Shown here: one piece after another, positions 28,465-36,289 of the stretch
How the letters are laid out: every line of letters begins with the position of its first letter
How positions within the stretch are numbered: position 1 is the stretch's first letter
DNA from: Sulfurimonas sp.
Lineage (GTDB): Bacteria; Campylobacterota; Campylobacteria; Campylobacterales; Sulfurimonadaceae
NCBI GenBank assembly: GCA_028684815.1
Contig: JAQUFE010000018.1
Location: forward strand, 1-38,946
DNA length: 38,946 nucleotides
Direction: 5' to 3'
Notes under the pieces: model-generated
The model's input: only the letters and a program-made list of their open reading frames with translations
The model's database searches: none
Told to the model about the DNA's origin: nothing
Program-made: the position numbers and the translations under genes

Positions 28465-29514
28465 ATGAAGAGACTAAGTAAAGAAGAAGCGCTAGACTTA
28501 ATCAAAAATGCTGACTTAAAAGAACTTGGCATCATGGCATCTAAGCGCAAGAAAGAGTTGCATCCAAAAGGCATTACAACTTTTGTAGTAGATAGAAATA
28601 TCAACTATACAAATATCTGCTGGGTTGATTGCAAGTTTTGCGCTTTTTATAGACATGAAAAAGATGCAGATGCTTATGTCTTAACATTTGATGAGATAGA
28701 TGCAAAAATAGATGAGCTACTAGAAATCGGTGGAACTCAAATCCTCTTTCAAGGCGGAGTTCATCCAAAACTAAAGATAGAGTGGTATGAAGATTTGGTT
28801 GGGCATATCCATACTAAATATCCGCAAATCACTATTCATGGTTTTTCATCTATCGAGATAGATTTCATCGCAAAAGTCTCTCGCATAAGTGTTGAAGAGG
28901 TGCTGCAGAGACTAAAAATCAAAGGTTTGGCATCTATCCCAGGAGCTGGAGCTGAGATACTTAGTGACAAGGTTCGTGATATCATTGCACCAAAAAAGAT
29001 AGACTCAGAAGTGTGGATAGATATACATAGAAAAGCCCATAAACTTGACATCATGAGTACAGCTACTATGATGTATGGAACTGTTGAGAGTGATGAGGAT
29101 ATTATCGAGCATTTTGATATGATAAGACGTCTTCAAGATGAGACTGGTGGCTTTCGCGCCTTTATCATGTGGAGTTTTCAAGGGCAAAATACTGAGCTTT
29201 TAAGACTCATCCCAGATATGGATAAACCCTCTTCAAACAGATATTTAAGACTCTTAGCAGTCGCAAGACTATACTTAGACAATGTGCCAAATATCCAAAG
29301 CTCATGGGTAACTCAAGGTGCATATATCGGTCAGATGGCACTTAGATTTGGGGCAAATGACTTAGGTTCTACTATGATGGAAGAAAATGTAGTAAGTAGT
29401 GCTGGTGCAGCTTACTCAATGGCAAAAGAACAAATGGTCGAACTTATAAAAGATATAGGTGAGATTCCAGCTGTAAGGAATACAGCTTATGAAACACTAG
29501 AGAGGTTTGCTTAA
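28465..29514 (+). CDS. mqnC: Cyclic dehypoxanthine futalosine synthase
   Basis: Radical-SAM enzyme of the futalosine menaquinone pathway; converts dehypoxanthine futalosine to its cyclic form. Of 349 residues, the cluster motif is C52xxxC56xxC59 (ICWVDCKFCAFYR). NINYTNICW and IMWSFQGQNTELLR fit MqnC rather than MqnE, though the two are related. The start is 28465 (MKRLSKEEAL) after AAGAGAG; the frame is open from 28426 inside the DUF302 gene. Menaquinone by this route is standard for Campylobacterota and serves anaerobic or sulfur-based respiration. Confidence 0.92.
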   Translation: MKRLSKEEALDLIKNADLKELGIMASKRKKELHPKGITTFVVDRNINYTNICWVDCKFCAFYRHEKDADAYVLTFDEIDAKIDELLEIGGTQILFQGGVHPKLKIEWYEDLVGHIHTKYPQITIHGFSSIEIDFIAKVSRISVEEVLQRLKIKGLASIPGAGAEILSDKVRDIIAPKKIDSEVWIDIHRKAHKLDIMSTATMMYGTVESDEDIIEHFDMIRRLQDETGGFRAFIMWSFQGQNTELLRLIPDMDKPSSNRYLRLLAVARLYLDNVPNIQSSWVTQGAYIGQMALRFGANDLGSTMMEENVVSSAGAAYSMAKEQMVELIKDIGEIPAVRNTAYETLERFA

Positions 29515-29583
29515 GCAAAATCTCGCCTTTTGTGATATGAATATTTACTAAGCATTGCTTAGAAAATAGGAGAACATAATAAA

Positions 29584-30870
29584 ATGATGAAAAAGATTTT
29601 CTTTACTTTACTAATGATGGGACAAATAATAATGGCAACGACAATACAATACATAGAAACTGAGAACTTTAAAGTTCCAGTAATTTTTGAAGAAGATAGA
29701 AGACTCCCTCTAGTAAACATGCAGTTTATCTTCCAAAATAGTGGAAGCATAACAGATACTAAAAAAGCAGGTCTTGCAAAGTTTAGTGCAAAAATACTTG
29801 GAGAGGGAACAAAAGAGCTTGGTTCATCTGCTTTTGCAGAGTCACTAGAGAGTAGAGCTATACATATCTCATCTCATGCAGGGAGTGAAACTTTTGTGAT
29901 GGAACTTGGATGCTTAAAAGAGGAGTTTGGCACAGGGCTAGAAAAACTTCAAGCACTTCTAAGTGATCCAAATATAAGTGAAGATGCACTTAAAAAAGTA
30001 AAGACTACAACTCTAGGCTCACTAAGCTCTAAGCAAAATGACTTTGACTATGTAGCATCTAATGAGTTAAAGAGACTTCTGTTTAAAGATACTCCGCTTG
30101 CAAATCCATCTTCTGGAACACTGAAGAGCGTTGAGAGTATTGAGCTTAAAGATGTTAAGAACTTTTTAGAGGAGCATCTAGTTAGCTCAAAGCTTATCAT
30201 TGCAATTGGTGGCGATATAGATATAGAAGAATCAAAAAAAGAGATACAAAAGATTATAGCTTCGATGCCAAAGGGAGAGCTAAAAAAACTTGCTCACTAT
30301 GAGGTAAATAAAAAAGTGCAAGAGAGTATCTTAAAAAGAGAGACTGAGCAGGCCTATGTCTATTTTGGCTCGCCATACAATATAGACTACGATTCTGTGG
30401 ATTATTACAAAGCTAAAGTTGCTACTTTTATACTTGGAACTGGTGGTTTTGGCTCGCGTCTAATGGAAGAGATAAGAGTAAAACAAGGCTTGGCGTATTC
30501 TGCTTATGCAAGACTAAGTGTGAGCAAATCAAGTAGCTATTTAACTGGTTATTTGCAAACAAAACTAGACTCTCTTGAAGTTGCACAAAAGAGTGTAAAA
30601 GAGGTTATTGCAGAGTTTGTAAAGAGTGGTGTTACAGAAGACGAGCTAGAGCAGACTAAAAAGTTTCTTCTAGGAAGTGAGCCACTTAGAGCTGAGACAA
30701 TGAGTCAAAGACTAAACCGCACATTTATGGAGTTTTACAAAGGTCAAGAACTAGGTCACTCACAAAAAGAGTTAGAGCTTATAAAGAAATTGACACTCAA
30801 AGATTTAAATGAGTTTATCAAAAACCACAAAGAGATTTTAGAGCTAAGTTTTGCGATAGTTACTAAGTAA
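29584..30870 (+). CDS. M16-family peptidase homologue lacking the zinc motif
   Basis: A 428-residue exported protein (signal peptide about 1-18, MMKKIFFTLLMMGQIIMA). Two M16 domains are visible, the second with GGFGSRLMEEIRVKQGLAYSAYA (residues about 287-309). Where active members have HxxEH, this protein has GLAKFSAK at 63-70, and no HxxEH occurs anywhere, so it should not cut peptides by itself. Such catalytically dead M16 proteins usually pair with an active one, which is not in this window. A short hairpin (29548-29562) and AGGAG precede it. Confidence 0.88.
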   Translation: MMKKIFFTLLMMGQIIMATTIQYIETENFKVPVIFEEDRRLPLVNMQFIFQNSGSITDTKKAGLAKFSAKILGEGTKELGSSAFAESLESRAIHISSHAGSETFVMELGCLKEEFGTGLEKLQALLSDPNISEDALKKVKTTTLGSLSSKQNDFDYVASNELKRLLFKDTPLANPSSGTLKSVESIELKDVKNFLEEHLVSSKLIIAIGGDIDIEESKKEIQKIIASMPKGELKKLAHYEVNKKVQESILKRETEQAYVYFGSPYNIDYDSVDYYKAKVATFILGTGGFGSRLMEEIRVKQGLAYSAYARLSVSKSSSYLTGYLQTKLDSLEVAQKSVKEVIAEFVKSGVTEDELEQTKKFLLGSEPLRAETMSQRLNRTFMEFYKGQELGHSQKELELIKKLTLKDLNEFIKNHKEILELSFAIVTK

Positions 30871-30935
30871 ATTTTTTCTTAGCAAAGATAAAAATAGATG
30901 AATAATATAGGCATCAAAAACAAAATCTAAAATAG

Positions 30936-30964
30936 TTATCATTTGAGCAAAAATCTTGTATAAT
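30936..30964 (+). promoter_or_regulatory. Promoter of the toxin-antitoxin pair
   Basis: TTATCA (30936-30941) and TATAAT (30959-30964) with a 17-bp spacer. It is the best -35/-10 pair in the window. An inverted repeat TAATAAC/GTTATTA (30970-30976, 30993-30999) follows around the ribosome site and could be the operator for self-repression. Confidence 0.6.
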
Positions 30965-30998
30965 AGGTGTAATAACATGCGTAATTAAGGAGGTTATT

Positions 30999-31316
30999 AT
31001 GGTTGTTTATAATGCAAATGAATTATTTAGTACAACAGAAGTTGCAAAAAATTTTGCAACTATTGCATCTAAACTATATAAAAAAGAGTTGGAGAAGATA
31101 GGAATTTTAAAAAATAATAAACTTGATCTTATATTATTAAAAAGTGAAGATTTTGAAAAGATAGTTAGAAAAGAAGTTGAAAAGGCACTCTTTGAGAAAG
31201 ATAGACAATTCGTATCTACACAAGTAGAAAAAATTAAAGGCAATGTAGCTAGGTTCTACTCTCTAGAAGAAACAGAGGCAAAGCTTGAAGCAGTTATAAA
31301 AGCGTATGAAAATTAG
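30999..31316 (+). CDS. Antitoxin, Phd/YefM-like
   Basis: A 105-residue protein paired with the toxin gene that overlaps its end by 11 bp. The N-terminus ELFSTTEVAKNFATIASKL resembles the Phd/YefM DNA-binding fold (sxxeaxxnfsxll), followed by KLDLILLKSEDFEKIV and a helical tail that should wrap the toxin. It would neutralise the toxin and repress its own promoter. AAGGAGG directly before the ATG is a very strong ribosome site, stronger than for other genes here, as expected for an antitoxin that must be made in excess. Family assignment rests on pattern and context. Confidence 0.75.
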   Translation: MVVYNANELFSTTEVAKNFATIASKLYKKELEKIGILKNNKLDLILLKSEDFEKIVRKEVEKALFEKDRQFVSTQVEKIKGNVARFYSLEETEAKLEAVIKAYEN

Positions 31317-31599
31317 ATTTGAAGAGAGTTTTATTGATTCTTTAGCTTTAAAATTAGAGTACATCGCAAAAGATAACCCTTTAGCAGCTAGAAAATTTAA
31401 AGATGAGTTAATTGCATCATGTAGAGATATTATACACATGCCATATAAACATAGAAAATCAATCTACCATGATGATGAAAATATTAGAGATTTGATATTT
31501 AAAGGCTACACTATTATTTATATGATTGAAGATGAGTTAATATCTATTTTTGCACTTATTCACCAAGAAAAATATAATTATAATCGTAGCAACTCATAA
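31306..31599 (+). CDS. Toxin, RelE/ParE superfamily
   Basis: A 97-residue small basic protein: MKIRFEESFIDSLALKLEYIAKDNPLAARKFKDEL, then MPYKHRKSIYHDDENIRDLIFKGYTIIYMIEDE and ISIFALIHQEKYN (read over residues 1-35, 45-77 and 80-93). This fits the ParE/RelE fold, nearer to ParE-type proteins with the GYTIIY strand. Toxins of this fold either inhibit gyrase (ParE) or cleave ribosome-bound mRNA (RelE); which one cannot be told. Overlap with the antitoxin gene fixes the pair as a type II module. No mobile-element remains were seen next to it. Confidence 0.8.
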   Translation: MKIRFEESFIDSLALKLEYIAKDNPLAARKFKDELIASCRDIIHMPYKHRKSIYHDDENIRDLIFKGYTIIYMIEDELISIFALIHQEKYNYNRSNS

Positions 31600-31709
31600 A
31601 ACCAAAGCTTTTTTCAAAGTTTATTTTTTTAGCATTATATGACACTTTGCAATACTTTTGCGTGAGATTTATAAAATAGGGTAGCATTAGGTACTTTAAG
31701 GATAATAAG

Positions 31710-33497
31710 ATGAATCTCACAAAAGATATGCAAGCAAAGTTTAAAAAACTAGGTGTTAACTCTTGGTGCGAACTTGCTTTAAATATCCCTCACTCTTATG
31801 AAGATTTAACACTGCACTCTAAGATAGAGTTAGCAAAACCACAACTCATAGATGCTACAGTTGAATCGGTTTTTCGCTCTGCAAACTCCATACAGATAAC
31901 TTTTTTTGCGCACAATTTAGGTCATACCCTAAATGGCGTAATGTTTCGCCCAAAACCATATATGCTCCATCAGTTTAAAGTGGGGGAGAGAGATTATTTT
32001 TATGGAGTTATAAACTGTAACGCTGGGCTTTGCAGCATGTCAATGCCTAGAAAAACAGCAAATGTTGGCGCTATTACTCCTAAGTACAAGTCAGCACTAA
32101 GGTCTGATGTGATGGCTCGCCTCATTCAAAACAATCTCACACTAGAGGCTCTTTTAAATGAGGGTTTAAAAGAAGCCATAGCAGAAGAGATTCTATCTCT
32201 ACACTTTCCTAAAACTATTATGAACCTAAAAGAGTTAGATATAAAAACCATAGATGCACTAAAGTATTTGGAACTTTTTTGCTATATGAGAGTGCTCTCT
32301 AAAAAAAGAAGATACTTTAAACCATTGGTAAGTGTGGCATCTGAGTTTAAGTCGTGGGCATCTACTCTTCCCTTTACTCTAACAGATGAGCAGATACAAA
32401 CTATAGAAGATATACAAAAAGACTTCGCAAAAGATGTAGCTTCAAAGCGGATGATAGTTGGAGATGTTGGAAGTGGTAAGACTATGGTTATCTTGGCATC
32501 TGCCTTTATGATGCTGCCTCATCGCTCTATACTGATGGCACCAACTACTATTTTGGCAAATCAACTCTTTGAAGAGGCACAAAAATTTCTTCCTCATATA
32601 AAGTCTGCCTTAGTTACAAACAAGTCTAAAAAATTAGATTTATCTGAGTATGACTTTATTATAGGAACTCATGCCCTACTCTACAGAGAGCTACCAGATG
32701 CAGCTTTAGTTATGGTTGATGAGCAGCATCGTTTTGGAACTGCTCAACGAAATCTCTTAGAGAAAATTGTAAGCGAGGGAGCATTAAAGCCTCACTTTTT
32801 ACAATTTAGTGCAACTCCCATCCCTAGAACTCAAGCCATGATAGAGACAGCGCACATAGATGTAAGCCTAATCACAACTACTCCATTTGTAAAAAATATC
32901 TCAAGCAAAGTTATTGGCAAGAGTGACTTTAAAGAGCTACTTTTGCATATAAAAGAGGAGATAGGCAAAAATAATCAAGTGCTTTTAGTCTATCCTCTAG
33001 TTGAGCAGAGTGAGTTTTTCGACTACCAAAGTATAGAAGAAGCAAGAGGATACTGGGAGAAAAACTTCGAGAATGTCTATGTAACACATGGTAAGGACAA
33101 ACAAAAAGAAGAAGTTTTACTAGACTTTAGAGAGAGAGGCGACATCCTTATAGCTACAACTGTGGTAGAGGTTGGCATCTCGCTTCCACGGCTTAGCACT
33201 GTGGTTATTGTTGGTGCTGAAAGACTAGGTCTCTCAACTTTGCATCAGCTAAGAGGAAGAGTGAGTAGGACTGGACTTCAAGGATATTGTTATCTATATA
33301 CGAACCAAAAGAGCTCTGAAAGATTAGAGAGATTTGTAGAGACTATTAGTGGTTTTGATATTGCAAATCTTGATTTGAAGTTTAGAAAAGGTGGCGATTT
33401 GCTAAAAGGTGCTACTCAGAGTGGAAGTCAGTTTAAGTGGGTGGATTTAGCAGAAGATGAAGAGATAGTAAAGTGTGTAAAAGATGATTTAAAGTGA
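31710..33497 (+). CDS. recG: ATP-dependent DNA helicase RecG
   Basis: Reverses stalled replication forks and processes Holliday and R-loop structures. The 595 residues are shorter than E. coli RecG (693) but like other Campylobacterota proteins. An OB-fold wedge domain lies near 40-110; helicase motifs: GDVGSGKT (251-258), IIGTHALL, VDEQHRFG (DExH), FSATPIPRT, VEVGISLPRLSTVVIVGAERLGLSTLHQLRGRVSR (motifs V-VI; residues about 490-525). The C-terminus is intact. It follows the toxin-antitoxin pair; the gap contains no clear terminator. Confidence 0.95.
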   Translation: MNLTKDMQAKFKKLGVNSWCELALNIPHSYEDLTLHSKIELAKPQLIDATVESVFRSANSIQITFFAHNLGHTLNGVMFRPKPYMLHQFKVGERDYFYGVINCNAGLCSMSMPRKTANVGAITPKYKSALRSDVMARLIQNNLTLEALLNEGLKEAIAEEILSLHFPKTIMNLKELDIKTIDALKYLELFCYMRVLSKKRRYFKPLVSVASEFKSWASTLPFTLTDEQIQTIEDIQKDFAKDVASKRMIVGDVGSGKTMVILASAFMMLPHRSILMAPTTILANQLFEEAQKFLPHIKSALVTNKSKKLDLSEYDFIIGTHALLYRELPDAALVMVDEQHRFGTAQRNLLEKIVSEGALKPHFLQFSATPIPRTQAMIETAHIDVSLITTTPFVKNISSKVIGKSDFKELLLHIKEEIGKNNQVLLVYPLVEQSEFFDYQSIEEARGYWEKNFENVYVTHGKDKQKEEVLLDFRERGDILIATTVVEVGISLPRLSTVVIVGAERLGLSTLHQLRGRVSRTGLQGYCYLYTNQKSSERLERFVETISGFDIANLDLKFRKGGDLLKGATQSGSQFKWVDLAEDEEIVKCVKDDLK

Positions 33498-33540
33498 TTA
33501 TATAGAGTTTATAAATTGAATTTTAAGGTCACTCTGCGTG

Positions 33541-33686
33541 AAGCTCATCGTAGAACATGCCAAGAGTTAGCATTCCTAAAAGCATCGTTTGGGCGAGATA
33601 AGAACTCTTTGCAAGCGAGGTTTAACCTCGCAAACTAGGCGAGGTTCATCCGTAGAACATGCCATTATTTAAGCACGCCTAAAAGC
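33541..33686. repeat. Dispersed repeat family D, two direct copies
   Basis: Two related copies, 33541-33583 and 33641-33686, share TCATCGTAGAACATGCC (second copy with one extra C) and CCTAAAAGC. Between them is an 8-bp palindrome GCGAGGTT/AACCTCGC (33615-33622, 33624-33631). Copy 1 of this family ends ispE (11897-11965). The repeats occupy the gap between convergent recG and the long hpf gene. Confidence 0.6.
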
Positions 33687-33695
33687 CTAATTTGC

Positions 33696-33719
33696 AAAAA
33701 AACGGCTTAATATAAGCCG
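33696..33719 (-). terminator. Intrinsic terminator of the long hpf gene
   Basis: Leftward strand: CGGCTT/AAGCCG, 6-bp stem with a 5-nt loop, followed by TTTTTTT. The 5' arm includes the hpf stop codon. Confidence 0.8.
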
Positions 33720-34240
33720 AATCTTCCGTCATTTCTTTTGTATAGAACACGAGTTTTATCTTCGTTATCTAAAAAGATTTCAAATAGCTTTCCGCTCTCT
33801 TTTAGGTCATTTAGTACATCTTCAACTTCACGAGGCTTGTAAAGGTCTAACTCTACTGGAATAATCTCATCTTCGCTAGCTTCTGCTTCTGCTTTAATAT
33901 CTACACTTTCAGCTTTCATCTCGTTGATGCCAGATTGACGATGAGTTACCTCTTTGTCATGCATACGTCTGATAGCTTTTTGTGCTCTTGCTATTGCAAG
34001 GTCAATAGCTGCATATAAGTCAGGATCACTCTGTTTAATAACAACTGAATTTTTGTGTGCAAGATTTATAACAAACTCAACCACAGAGTGTTCTTTACCC
34101 TTTTTTGTTTGTGTAGATGCTACAACATTTACAGATATAATATCCATGTTGTACTTAGCCAATGTCTCAATAGAAGTATTCATGTGAGCTTTGATAGGCT
34201 CAGTTAGTTCTAACTGTCTTCCTGCTAGAGAAATATTCAT
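33707..34240 (-). CDS. hpf: Long ribosome hibernation promoting factor
   Basis: A 177-residue S30AE protein. Residues 1-105 are the ribosome-binding domain (MNISLAGRQLELTEPIKAHM, QSDPDLYAAIDLAIARAQKAIRRMHDKE); an acidic linker follows (about 112-128), then the C-terminal dimerisation domain (about 130-177; KLFEIFLDNEDKTRVLYKRNDGRFGLY), which joins two ribosomes into 100S particles. This is the second HPF in the window; the short form is at 19981. A -10 box lies 34-39 bp upstream, and a terminator overlaps its stop, so it can be expressed on its own, apart from the pilin genes. Confidence 0.93.
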   Translation of the reverse strand: MNISLAGRQLELTEPIKAHMNTSIETLAKYNMDIISVNVVASTQTKKGKEHSVVEFVINLAHKNSVVIKQSDPDLYAAIDLAIARAQKAIRRMHDKEVTHRQSGINEMKAESVDIKAEAEASEDEIIPVELDLYKPREVEDVLNDLKESGKLFEIFLDNEDKTRVLYKRNDGRFGLY

Positions 34241-34273
34241 TGATAGTCCTTTATTTAATAGTTTAGTTTTGGA

Positions 34274-34279
34274 ATTATA
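34274..34279 (-). promoter_or_regulatory. Probable -10 box of the long hpf gene
   Basis: TATAAT within GATATAATTCC on the leftward strand, 34 bp before the start codon and after the pilin-operon stop. Confidence 0.45.
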
Positions 34280-34299
34280 TCATTAAAAGCTTATTATAG

Positions 34300-34782
34300 C
34301 TACAGTTTTTGTACGCTTCTTCTGAAGTAACGTATAGGTTCTGTTGCTACTGCATCTTTAGTCGTGATTGTTATATCCATCAGAACAGTTCCATTTTGTT
34401 CAGGGGTTGTAATGATAAAATATTTATCGCATCCTGTTACTTCTGCACTATAAACATACTTCATAGTAACCTTTGCTTGAAATAGGCTCTCTTTACCTAA
34501 CTCATCAGGAAAGTCTGTCTCAAAGCTATTTAAACAGCCATCTTCTGCAATGTTTGTTTTTGCAATTTCTAAAAGTGCTAACTCCGCTGCACTCTTAGAG
34601 TATAAAACAGCTTGTTCATAGAGATATGTGTCGGTTGTTGTCTTAGCAGTTTGTGTGGTTAGAGATAGAGAAAATGCCATAATAGTTGAGATGATAACTA
34701 TGGCGATTATTGCCATAATCATAGCAAAGCCAGAGCGATGCAGAGAATTTCTTTTATTTAAAATATAGTTTTTTCTTTGCAT
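34300..34782 (-). CDS. MshP/PilX-like minor pilin
   Basis: A 160-residue protein with a prepilin-type N-terminus: basic leader MQRKNYILNKRNSLHRSG and then FAMIMAIIAIVIISTIMAFSL, cleaved after Gly by the prepilin peptidase. Position 5 of the mature part is Met, not the usual Glu, as in the GspK/PilX class at pilus tips. The rest resembles MshP-type proteins (AELALLEIA). It overlaps the preceding pilin gene by 25 bp and is the last gene of the pilin run. It probably initiates or tips the filament; this is inferred from family and position. Confidence 0.75.
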   Translation of the reverse strand: MQRKNYILNKRNSLHRSGFAMIMAIIAIVIISTIMAFSLSLTTQTAKTTTDTYLYEQAVLYSKSAAELALLEIAKTNIAEDGCLNSFETDFPDELGKESLFQAKVTMKYVYSAEVTGCDKYFIITTPEQNGTVLMDITITTKDAVATEPIRYFRRSVQKL

Positions 34783-35672
34783 AACGAATAGCCTCCATCT
34801 TCACTTTTATCAATAATATCACTCTTGACACAAACCTGAATCTTCACAACAGAACCGATAGCCTTAAATCTAAAGGTACTAACATTTTGCATTATTAGAT
34901 GATTTTTTGTTGCACTACCATCAGCTTTAACTAAATAGGTATCGCCATTCCAAGGCTGATAATCATAATGTAGACTTAAGCTACCATCATCTGAGTGAAC
35001 CACAGCATAAGCTGTCCAAGCAAGTTGATAGAACTCATATACATCAACTCCTGCAAAACTATTACTCTCCTTAGTTGCACCATTTACAGGGATAAACTCA
35101 TCATTTTTATCACTTGCTTTAATAGGATGCACTACATAGTTTTGAGTTGTGATAGGGTTTCCATCCCACCCATATCCGCCTATATCACTATCAGAACCTA
35201 CAAAATACAAAGCAGCATCATTTATACTTGTTCCGCTTCCATGAGATAGTGCTTCAATCTGCTCACTAAGCGCTGTTGTGTTTGTCTCTGGAGACTTCAA
35301 AAGAGTAGCTGTTGAAGCATTTAAGTCTATAATTGCGCTCCATAGTGGCAATGACGTTCCACGAAAGCCCTCTATATCACTTGCTACCCACTCTAAAACT
35401 GTTGCTTTATCATCAAGGGTAGAACTTGCCAATGATTCAAATTTTACACCTGGTTGTCTTGCAATGATTGAGTCTTTGATTCTATACTGCAGTCTTGAGG
35501 CAATGGTCTCTACTGCCATAGTACTTTGAGATTGCAAGACATTGTTAGTTTTTGATAGTATGAAATTATTGTAGGCTTGAGCTAAAAACTCTACACCAAA
35601 CTTAGCCAAAATCCCCATGATTACTATAACAAAGATGAGTTCTATCATTGTAAAAGCAGACCGATTTTTCAC
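34758..35672 (-). CDS. MshO-like minor pilin
   Basis: A 304-residue type IV pilin-like protein: short leader MKNRSA, then FTMIELIFVIVIMGILAKFG with the conserved Glu at position 5. This is large for a pilin, and large size with the N-terminal methylation motif fits MshO-type or PulJ-like minor pilins. The C-terminal part contains GGYGWDGNPITTQ and two Cys late in the chain (VCVKSDII.., SLCKEKT) that may form a disulfide. One-base overlap with the upstream pilin gene and 25-bp overlap with the next suggest a tight operon. Confidence 0.78.
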   Translation of the reverse strand: MKNRSAFTMIELIFVIVIMGILAKFGVEFLAQAYNNFILSKTNNVLQSQSTMAVETIASRLQYRIKDSIIARQPGVKFESLASSTLDDKATVLEWVASDIEGFRGTSLPLWSAIIDLNASTATLLKSPETNTTALSEQIEALSHGSGTSINDAALYFVGSDSDIGGYGWDGNPITTQNYVVHPIKASDKNDEFIPVNGATKESNSFAGVDVYEFYQLAWTAYAVVHSDDGSLSLHYDYQPWNGDTYLVKADGSATKNHLIMQNVSTFRFKAIGSVVKIQVCVKSDIIDKSEDGGYSLCKEKTIF

Positions 35673-36289
35673 TAAAGAGTCCTCTTATAGTAGTCTATCT
35701 CACCAACATTAGCACTCTGCATCTTAAGTATAGTTACAACTTCTTCCTTTGAATTAGTTACTTCTATTTGCATATATTTTATATCATTTATTTGTTCTAC
35801 AAAAAGTGAACTCTTATAATTATCTTTATATCCACTTGCTTGAGGATTGGTAGAGAGAAACATATGTCTATTTGTGTGGACGGCATTGTTTAAATTTGGA
35901 TAGATGTTGTTTGGTTCATTTACTGCAACGATTGTGCTGCTATCTAAACACCTTCTATGCAGAGGTTGAGCAATATGCCCAGGTCTAAGTCTATGTCTTG
36001 GACTACTACTATTATTTTCACACATAGAACCAATATCTATAACTCTTGAGAGATGACTTCTATTATTATCATGCATGGAGTTAGCATCCCAGTATCCAGC
36101 AGATGCATTCATTAGCTCCGTAGAGGCTGCAAATATGGCCTCAGAGACCATACTATTTTCGATGCCTCTGTTATTTACCTGAGTCATCATAGGAAGAGAG
36201 ATAACAGCTATGGAGATAATCACAATAGCAAAAATTAACTCTATTAGAGTAAAAGCTCTTCTGCTTAGCCCTTTAGCTCCATTTACCAC
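35672..36289 (-). CDS. Type IV prepilin-like protein (MshD/PilV-like)
   Basis: A 205-residue protein with leader MVNGAKGLSRRA and the mature N-terminus FTLIELIFAIVIISIAVISLP (Glu5 present). The body has HRLRPGHIAQPLHRRC and ends with IEVTNSKEEVVTILKMQSANVGEID. Size and position agree with a minor pilin of the MSHA or type II class. It overlaps the stop of the big upstream gene by 7 bp. The leader is a little long because an alternative internal start is not available; the ATG has AGGAGAAGC upstream. Confidence 0.78.
   Translation of the reverse strand: MVNGAKGLSRRAFTLIELIFAIVIISIAVISLPMMTQVNNRGIENSMVSEAIFAASTELMNASAGYWDANSMHDNNRSHLSRVIDIGSMCENNSSSPRHRLRPGHIAQPLHRRCLDSSTIVAVNEPNNIYPNLNNAVHTNRHMFLSTNPQASGYKDNYKSSLFVEQINDIKYMQIEVTNSKEEVVTILKMQSANVGEIDYYKRTL

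Noticed and set aside
31600-31660. Terminator after the toxin gene
   Set aside because: T-runs are present but no stable stem of adequate length precedes them.
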